A model generated the notes under the pieces. The model saw nothing but the letters and a program-made list of their open reading frames with translations. It did not search any database and had not been told where the DNA came from. The translations under genes were made by a program, and so were the position numbers. Positions 58,086 through 64,000 of a DNA stretch of 64,000 nucleotides are shown here, in pieces. This stretch comes from Macrocybe gigantea (lineage: Eukaryota > Basidiomycota > Agaricomycetes > Agaricales > Callistosporiaceae): contig SJRY01000080.1 of assembly GCA_011319805.1 (NCBI GenBank), forward strand, positions 1 through 64,000, read 5' to 3'. Position 1 is the first letter of the stretch, and each line of letters starts with the position of its first letter.

Positions 58086-59577
58086 ATGGCTCAAGTTGTA
58101 CCCATAGTCTCTCGTAGTGTCGTCAAGAAGGTTCTCGCCATAGAGACACCAGAGGTGATGAACTCTCCTTTTGCTCGCTAGAGCTAACGTTGATGGGTTT
58201 GAATCAGGGTGCGGGCGCACTGGTCCGCCGAAGCATCGGTTCTATGGGTCTCAGGAATCTGACGCCATTCCTTATGCTCGACCATTTCCATGTAACCAAA
58301 GGAGCGGTATGTTCTATGGATGTGACCGATTCTTGTATGTCAATTGCTCATCTCAGGGATTCCCTGATCATCCACATCGCGGGCAAGCAACTGTAACATA
58401 CATGCTTGAAGGGTATGTGCAAGCAGTTCTTTAGGACTGACCTGACCCTTACTTGCAACCTAGCGCTAGCAGACACGAGGACTCTGCGGGACATAGCGGG
58501 ACAATTGGTTAGCCATATAGCTTGAGATGTGCATCCAACGACCAACGCAGACTCTTAGAAACCGGTGGTGTTCAATGGATGTGTGCCGGCAAGGGTATCA
58601 TTCATGCAGAAATGCCCGTACACACCGAAGGTTCACCTGATCCACGCGGGCTCCAGCTTTGGGTGGACCTGCCACAAAAAGTGAGCGGAGATCCCAGTGC
58701 TCGGTCGCACAGCTTCGCTAATCCTCCATTGACCCAAGTTCAAAATGGTGGTATGTCCGTGTGTACGGCTGCAATAGGCGGCCCTTTCCTTTCTTCCATT
58801 CTGAAATAAGCATTCGTAGGATCCTTCGTACCAGGAACTGGGACCTGAACAGTTAGTAAAACTCTCATATCATTGTTACCCTGTCTAATGACCGCTAGGA
58901 TACCAACAGCATATCCAGAAGGACTGGATGGTCCTGTCAAAATTAAAGTTATTAGTGGTGAAAGTCACGGAATTGAATCTCCCGTCAGGCCTTTGGGCGG
59001 TTGCTGGTTCTTCCATGTCATCTTCAGGAAAGCGGCAAGCATGTTTCAGGATATCCGTCAGTTGCCTATGTGCGATAATATTTGCAATTTAGTCACTGAC
59101 CATCCGCATAGCTGTTGGGTGGACTTCCTTTATCTATGGCAAGTCTGATGCTTTAGTAAGAGGCGCGCTCTGATATCGAATTGCAGTCTTAAAAGGGAGT
59201 CTCATGATTGGGTCGGAGAGCACCCCATTGGGAGTCTTCCACACTTTGGTCTTGTCAGCCAAAGAAAACGAAACAGGCGTATCAATAAGAGCGGTTGAAG
59301 GTGGCACAGAATTTGCCCTGGTTGGTCGACATTCTGTTCCTCTGTTCTGTAGGAGATTGACCTTTTCAGGTTGCTGGAGAACCACTTGACCAGACAGTTT
59401 ACCAATATGGACCATTTGTCATGACAAATCGTGAAGAGATCCATAAAACTCTTATTGATTGTACGTCAATGCAGGCATGACCATCCTTCCCCTCGATGAC
59501 ACCGATCAATAGATCAGACTGGAAGGAATGGCTTTGAAAAGGCACATACTTGGAAGAGTAAAATAGCTTACGAATAG
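58086..59577 (+). CDS. Pirin family cupin protein
   Basis: Pirins are iron-binding bicupin proteins; known roles include nuclear cofactor function and quercetin 2,3-dioxygenase activity. The start MAQVVPIVSRSVVKKVLAIE leads to GAGALVRRSIGSMGLRNLTP and the metal-site motif LDHFHVTKGAGFPDHPHRGQ, with HxH and the later His and Glu in CAGKGIIHAEMPV. Then comes LQLWVDLPQKFKM across an intron, the second cupin VRPLGGCWFFHVIF and the C-terminal segment QTGRNGFEKAHTWKSKIAYE. Eight or so introns. The exon junction around 59340-59400 (EPLDQTVYQYGPFVMTN) is less certain. It converges on Nsa1 (67 bp). Confidence 0.9.
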
Positions 59578-59644
59578 TCACAAGTCCTAAGGGGTGGCAT
59601 TTCCCAGACGATCACAATTTTACGTCGGTCAAAGTAGCATGAAC

Positions 59645-61057
59645 TCAATCATGAGTTAGACGCATGTTATCCCACATGTCGTCGTCTTCGGTGCTTTTGT
59701 CTTCCTTCATTGCTGCACCGTACCTATCCCATATGACCACTGTCGGTACACTTTTCATGAAGAGTTTATCAACTATTTCGCCCTTCTGGTCTTTGAGTTG
59801 CTTGGTATCTAGGGGTGATGGATGCGTAGTGTGGATTCGGGTATATCGGTCCAGTGCAGTTGACGCCATGAAAGACTGAGCTGGAGCTATGGACGTGACC
59901 GCACCGGATATTCCTTGTTGGTCGTCAGAGTCAGGCCTAATCCAGAATTTCTACCAAGTATCACTACCTTTATATCCGTAGATGATACGGCCGGTTCGCA
60001 AATCTAGGGCATATAAATGGTTCACTGTATCCGACACAAACACTTCGCTATGATTAGGTGAGGAAAATGAATAAACTTCATCAACAGGAAACACTTGCTG
60101 TTCGCTGTGGCCCTTTTCAAGAACTTTAATTCCTGAACCGCGTGCCGTGTCCCAATCCGCTACGGGACGATGTGCAACACGCGTCTCGTACAACCGCACC
60201 TTTCCCGATTGGGTGCCAGCGATAAGCTTGTGACCCGAGGGCGTGGACGAGATGAAATTTAAGCAGGTGATATGAACTGGCTGCCGGAGCCCGAGACTAT
60301 CGTTTCGCACCTGCCAACATTTTAGCATCGCAGTCAAAGTGTTTTCGCGGAGAGTGGTTACATTTTTGGCCCGCCAAATCTCACCCGGGAAGAATGAGTT
60401 GGCACGTTTCCGTTTTTTGGAGCTGGCACCAGCGGAAACGCAAGCTCCGTTTTCTCCGTTTTTTGTGTGAGAAAATGCCATTTCTGTACTCCAAACTGAT
60501 AATTCAACCTCATCTCCACCATAGGCAAACGTGTCCTGGTTTTCCGACATTCTCCAATTGTTCAGTCTAGTGGGCAAGGAGGCGAGGACTGGCTCGCATG
60601 TTTGAGTATCAACATCCTCTGAGGGCATCCCAGTTAGCCTCAAAACTCCATTTGACAGGCACGAATATATTTTGCTGTAGGTAACGAACAGTGAGGAGAA
60701 GCATCATGAATTTGAATAAGAATCAAGCTCAGAAACCTACTTTTCAAAAGCGTGAAGGCCAATATAGCGCTCCTCAGGTTTAAAGCGTGATTCCTTCCAT
60801 TCAGATACAACTCGCAATCCAATATCATCGTTTATAGAAAACGCGCTCGCGGACCCGTTCGCGAAACCTGCGACAACTAATCTTGAGCCATTGGAAGATG
60901 GCGAAGTGGCGAGGGCTTGAATAGGTGGCCGGTGCTCTTTCATCCCATCTAAAACAGTGGTACACGATAACTTGAGAGAAGCATTATTAGATTGGTGTTC
61001 GAGATAATGGATGCATTTGATATTGCCCAGTTCATCGCCAGTCAGAAATCGAGGCAT
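59645..61057 (-). CDS. NSA1: Ribosome biogenesis WD40 protein Nsa1/WDR74
   Basis: Nsa1 is a seven-bladed propeller on early pre-60S particles, removed by the AAA ATPase Rix7/NVL. The start MPRFLTGDELGNIKCIHYLE at 61057 is the family's N-terminus. Propeller segments are ALATSPSSNGSRLVVAGFAN, FAYGGDEVELSVWSTEMAF, HKLIAGTQSGKVRLYETRVA, VFVSDTVNHLYALDLRTGRI and FMASTALDRYTRIHTTH. The tail is charged (AAMKEDKSTEDDDMWDN). A second in-frame Met at 61105 would leave only six bases to the start codon of the opposite gene. About four introns. The GEIWRAKNV motif and KKRKRANSFF basic stretch are typical. Confidence 0.9.
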
Positions 61058-61111
61058 GGAAGTTGACGAAAGACGTGATGTGACAGACTTTGTGACTTCT
61101 GTCACGAGAAT

Positions 61112-62565
61112 ATGTCACCACGGCCTGTTCTGCCTCTCATGGAAGGACCATTGAAGGAACTCGTCAAACTCGAAAAGGTCACTGCAACCGACGGGAAGAC
61201 GCGATCACTAATCGGCAACCTCAATTCTCTTCTTGAATCTCTAGAAACTGTCAAGCAACAATACCTGAATTCCACTGCCGACGAACATACTTTGACGCAT
61301 TTGCTTCAGGCAGTAGAAGAGAAGAAGAAGGAGATAGACGAGCGGCAAAAGGATGTACATGCATCGATATCGCGCTTAGGAAAGGCATTGGATAAGGTGT
61401 GGATGCCATTTCATCGCTCGATCCTTCTATAGTTGACTCCAGGCGTCCAGAAATTTCCGTCAAACCTACCATCATATCCAGATCTCTTCGCTTCTTCAGA
61501 TTCCGCTGTCGCTCTCCAACGAACCATTGCTTTGCATTTTCTGCGAACTGGACAGTTCGAAACCGCAGAAACGTTCCTGAAGGTATGGAATTTTATCTCT
61601 GGCGATCAATCGTACTAAGGTTCTGTCCTGGCGCAGGAAGCAGATGTCGAGATATCTTCAGATTTACGTTCACAGTTTGTGGACCTGCATAGGATCCTGA
61701 AAGCTCTTCGGAATCAAGACATCGGTCCAGCTTTAGTGTATGTATAAATCCTGTTGCGAAATTCTGCACCTCTGATTGAAATGCTGTCATAGGTGGGCGA
61801 GGACAAACCGTGATTTTCTCTGCTCCCGATCGTCGCCGCTCGAATTCTATCTGCACCGTTCCCAGTATATCCGTCTGCTGTTTTCTGCGCATCCACCGGA
61901 TCCCATACCTGCACTTAAATATGCCACTGCCACCTTGCGACCATTTTATGGGGAACATGAAGCTGAATTCAAGCGACTGATGGGTTGTGTCATGTATCTT
62001 CCTCTGTCCAGGTTGAAGACATCCCCGTATGCTGACCTCGCGTCCCCGACTTTGCATTTTGACCTTGAGCCTCTGTTCGCGAAGGAATATTGTGCAAGCT
62101 TGGGTATGAGTCGACAAGTTCCGTTGAGAGTGGTGGGCGACATAGGTGGTGGAGGTGCTTTAGCTAGGATAGAGAAAGGACGTAAGGTGATGCGGGAGCG
62201 AAAGAGTGAATGGAGCCAGACGGATGAACTCCCAGTAAGTTCACATCCGTCGGTTTTAACGTTGGTGTTGAGTGGACTCTTCAGATAGAGATACCTCTTC
62301 CGCCTGAAAACAGATACCATTCCATATTCGCTTGCCCCGTCTCCAAAGAGCAGGCCACTGAAGCAAACCCTCCCATGATGATGACCTGTGGTCACGTCAT
62401 CGCCAACGAGAGTTTGCACAAGCTCAGCAAACCTGGTGGGTGAGTAGGCTTGTCCGACTCGCGTAGCGGATCAGCCTGATTTTTTTTTTTTGTGCTAGGC
62501 GAGTTAAATGCCCATACTGCCCTGTGGAATCTCAATTTGGCGCGGCGCTTAGGGTGTATTTTTAG
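61112..62565 (+). CDS. RMD5: GID/CTLH complex E3 subunit Rmd5/Gid2 (RMND5)
   Basis: Rmd5 is a RING subunit of the GID/CTLH ubiquitin ligase that degrades gluconeogenic enzymes. The N-terminal coiled coil includes HLLQAVEEKKKEIDERQKDV. The LisH-CTLH-CRA region has IALHFLRTGQFETAETFLKE, DLHRILKALRNQDIGPALV and REPSPLEF-like HRSQYIRLLF. The degenerate RING reads ACPVSKEQATEANPPMMMTC then GHVIANESLHKLSKPGGRV and KCPYCPVESQFG, ending AALRVYF. The Rmd5-type RING lacks some zinc ligands, as here. Four introns splice in phase. It is head-to-head with Nsa1, 54 bp between start codons. Confidence 0.9.
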
Positions 62566-62725
62566 TGTCGTTTGTGTATCTGGTTCAGGTTTTTGTATTA
62601 TATTTGGCGGTTGTAATGCGAAGTCTGTTACTCAGTGGGCTTGTTTGGAACAAAACAAACTTTAATGATAGTCGTCATAAGCGCACTGTCATTGTCCTCC
62701 ATCTCCGTGGCTGATAGGATTGCAC

Positions 62726-64000
62726 ATGAGTTCTTTCGCCTCCCTCACAGACCATGTTCAAATCAAGTCCGTGTTCCGTGAACCGCCCATAAACGCGGCT
62801 CAGATTCTGACGATGCCTTCGTACCATGCATTAGCGCGGTTTACGATCGACTATTTAAGGAAGGACAATCGCTCTCGCAGTTGAAAGATGCAGCTCTTGG
62901 GAACCGCCTAATAGTTTCCACCGACGATCCAAGAGGCGCTCCTGGAAGGAGTTTGGCGTGGAAGGCATTATTGCACACCTTCGTCATTAGGCCGCCCATT
63001 CTGAATCTGACATTTTTTTTTATTTCGTAGTTATTCCTGCTCTTGGAGGAGCCGTTACCATCTGCTGAGCCAGTAAAGTCCTATGTGTTATTGGATCTGC
63101 TCAAGGAATACCGTCAAGAGTACCATACCCTGCTGGCCAAGCACGCGAAACCTCTTGATTGGAACTATGAAACGAATATTGTCCAAAGGCTATCTTCAAA
63201 GGCACCGATCGAACAGGTTTCACAATCGGCGGATAATTTAGAGAAGAACAATCCTCTGAGTCTAGATAAAGAGGTGCTTTGACTTAGCATTCTGCACGGC
63301 TCGGCATTGACATGCCTCCTCAGAATCCCTGGAGGGAATGGTTTGCGGCACTTGAAGTGCAAAAAACCGTCTCGCAAGACGTCGAGCGTACGTGAGTTCC
63401 TGTACCACATGCCTCTCTTCTACCAAGCGTTCATATCCCTGAAGATTTCCGGACATTTCATTTTTTCGCGACCCTCAAGTTCAATCAGATCTGACGAATA
63501 TTCTATTTGTCTATGCTGTCGAACATCCATCTATTGGTTACCGTCAAGGTATTTCTCTCTCATACAGATTTTCATGCTTCCATAGGTTCATATGGTGGTT
63601 CACATGATCCTGAATCAGGCATGCACGAAATTTTAGCGCCACTCTACTACGCAGTAAGCTTTGACGCAGTCGGCGAAGGTGGAGGCGGCGCACTCCAAGA
63701 AATTTGCGCATGGCAATACATTGCTGCTGACTCCTGGGCATTGTTCACTGCATTGATGCGCGGTCTCGCCAAATGGTACCAATGGCGTGAATCACCGGAT
63801 TCGTCCAATTCAACCCAGGATTCATCCCGTAACAGAATATCCCCGGGACCGCTTGCGGCCAAGCAGTCCGTTTCGCCGGTCATACAAGCCTGTGATCGCA
63901 TACAATCTCAGTTTCTGCGCTCCACGGACCCGCTACTTTATGACAAAATGCAGGCTGTTGGGATTGAACCTCAAATTTATATCATGTGGGTCTCGCATAT
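62726..64000 (+). CDS. TBC-domain Rab GTPase-activating protein (TBC1D5-like), truncated by the window end
   Basis: TBC proteins accelerate GTP hydrolysis on Rab GTPases during membrane trafficking. The start MSSFASLTDHVQIKSVFREP precedes VYDRLFKEGQSLSQLKDAAL and APGRSLAWK. The TBC core includes the arginine finger in VSQDVERTFPD and the glutamine finger in PSIGYRQGMHEILAPLYYAV. QSQFLRSTDPLLYDKMQAVG marks the TBC1D5-like extension. The 3' end is beyond 64000. One base appears missing in the C run at 62786-62788, between FREPP and the frame KRGSDSDDAFVPCISAVYDR. Confidence 0.85.

Noticed and set aside
1..64000. A ribosome-biogenesis or trafficking gene cluster
   Set aside because: Several such genes occur (NOC3, NSA1, Nepro, MRP21; VPS23, AP-1 beta, TBC), but they are scattered on both strands among unrelated genes, as expected by chance in a compact genome.
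1..64000. Transposons, CRISPR arrays or a secondary-metabolite cluster
   Set aside because: No transposase, integrase or reverse transcriptase motif, no terminal repeats, no spaced direct repeats and no polyketide or peptide synthetase domains were seen.

Overview
This window is nuclear DNA from a basidiomycete fungus, most likely Agaricomycotina. Genes are packed on both strands, most are interrupted by many short GT-AG introns of about 45-70 bp with CTAAT/CTGAC-like branch sites, and the encoded proteins are typical of that group. I found no bacterial-style operons, transposons, CRISPR arrays, rRNA or convincing tRNA genes. Coordinates given for multi-exon genes run from the predicted start codon to the stop codon, introns included.

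Layout. 0.1-6.7 kb: a broken alpha/beta-hydrolase (+), an RWD protein (-), mitochondrial ribosomal protein bS21m (+), a tiny cysteine-rich protein (+) and an unknown conserved fungal protein (+). 6.8-12.3 kb: a minus-strand run of a transcription-type cyclin, an unidentified multi-exon gene and eIF2B-alpha. 13.2-16.2 kb: an intronless unknown ORF and methionine aminopeptidase 1 (+). 16.2-29.4 kb: three large minus-strand genes, a glycerol-3-phosphate acyltransferase, a long XMAP215/ch-TOG-type microtubule polymerase and APC5. 29.6-41.3 kb: NOC3 (+), a TEA-domain transcription factor (-), VPS23/TSG101 (+), an inner nuclear membrane Src1/Heh protein (-) and sulfide:quinone oxidoreductase (-). 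41.5-50.3 kb: an Mso1-like protein (+), a GPI-anchored cupredoxin (+), a Nepro-type nucleolar protein (-), AP-1 beta-adaptin (+) and an OTU deubiquitinase (-). 50.4-64 kb: a SmgGDS-like protein, a peroxisomal enoyl-CoA isomerase, an amino-acid permease and pirin (all +), Nsa1 (-), Rmd5/Gid2 (+) and a TBC Rab-GAP (+) that runs off the window end.

The genes do not form one pathway. They are mostly conserved housekeeping functions: translation and ribosome assembly (bS21m, eIF2B-alpha, MAP1, Noc3, Nepro, Nsa1), membrane traffic (Vps23, AP-1 beta, Mso1-like, TBC), ubiquitin and cell cycle (APC5, Rmd5, OTU), and lipid and sulfur metabolism. The strongest organisational signal is repeated head-to-head gene pairs with very short shared promoters (54-288 bp between start codons) and tail-to-tail pairs only 44-80 bp apart.

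A second signal is technical or evolutionary. Several otherwise well conserved genes carry single-base losses in short homopolymers that break the reading frame. The least understood content is the cysteine-rich protein at 4405-4782, the unknown proteins at 4994-6702 and 13193-13855, and the fragmentary gene at 8324-10743. No clearly new multi-gene system is visible.
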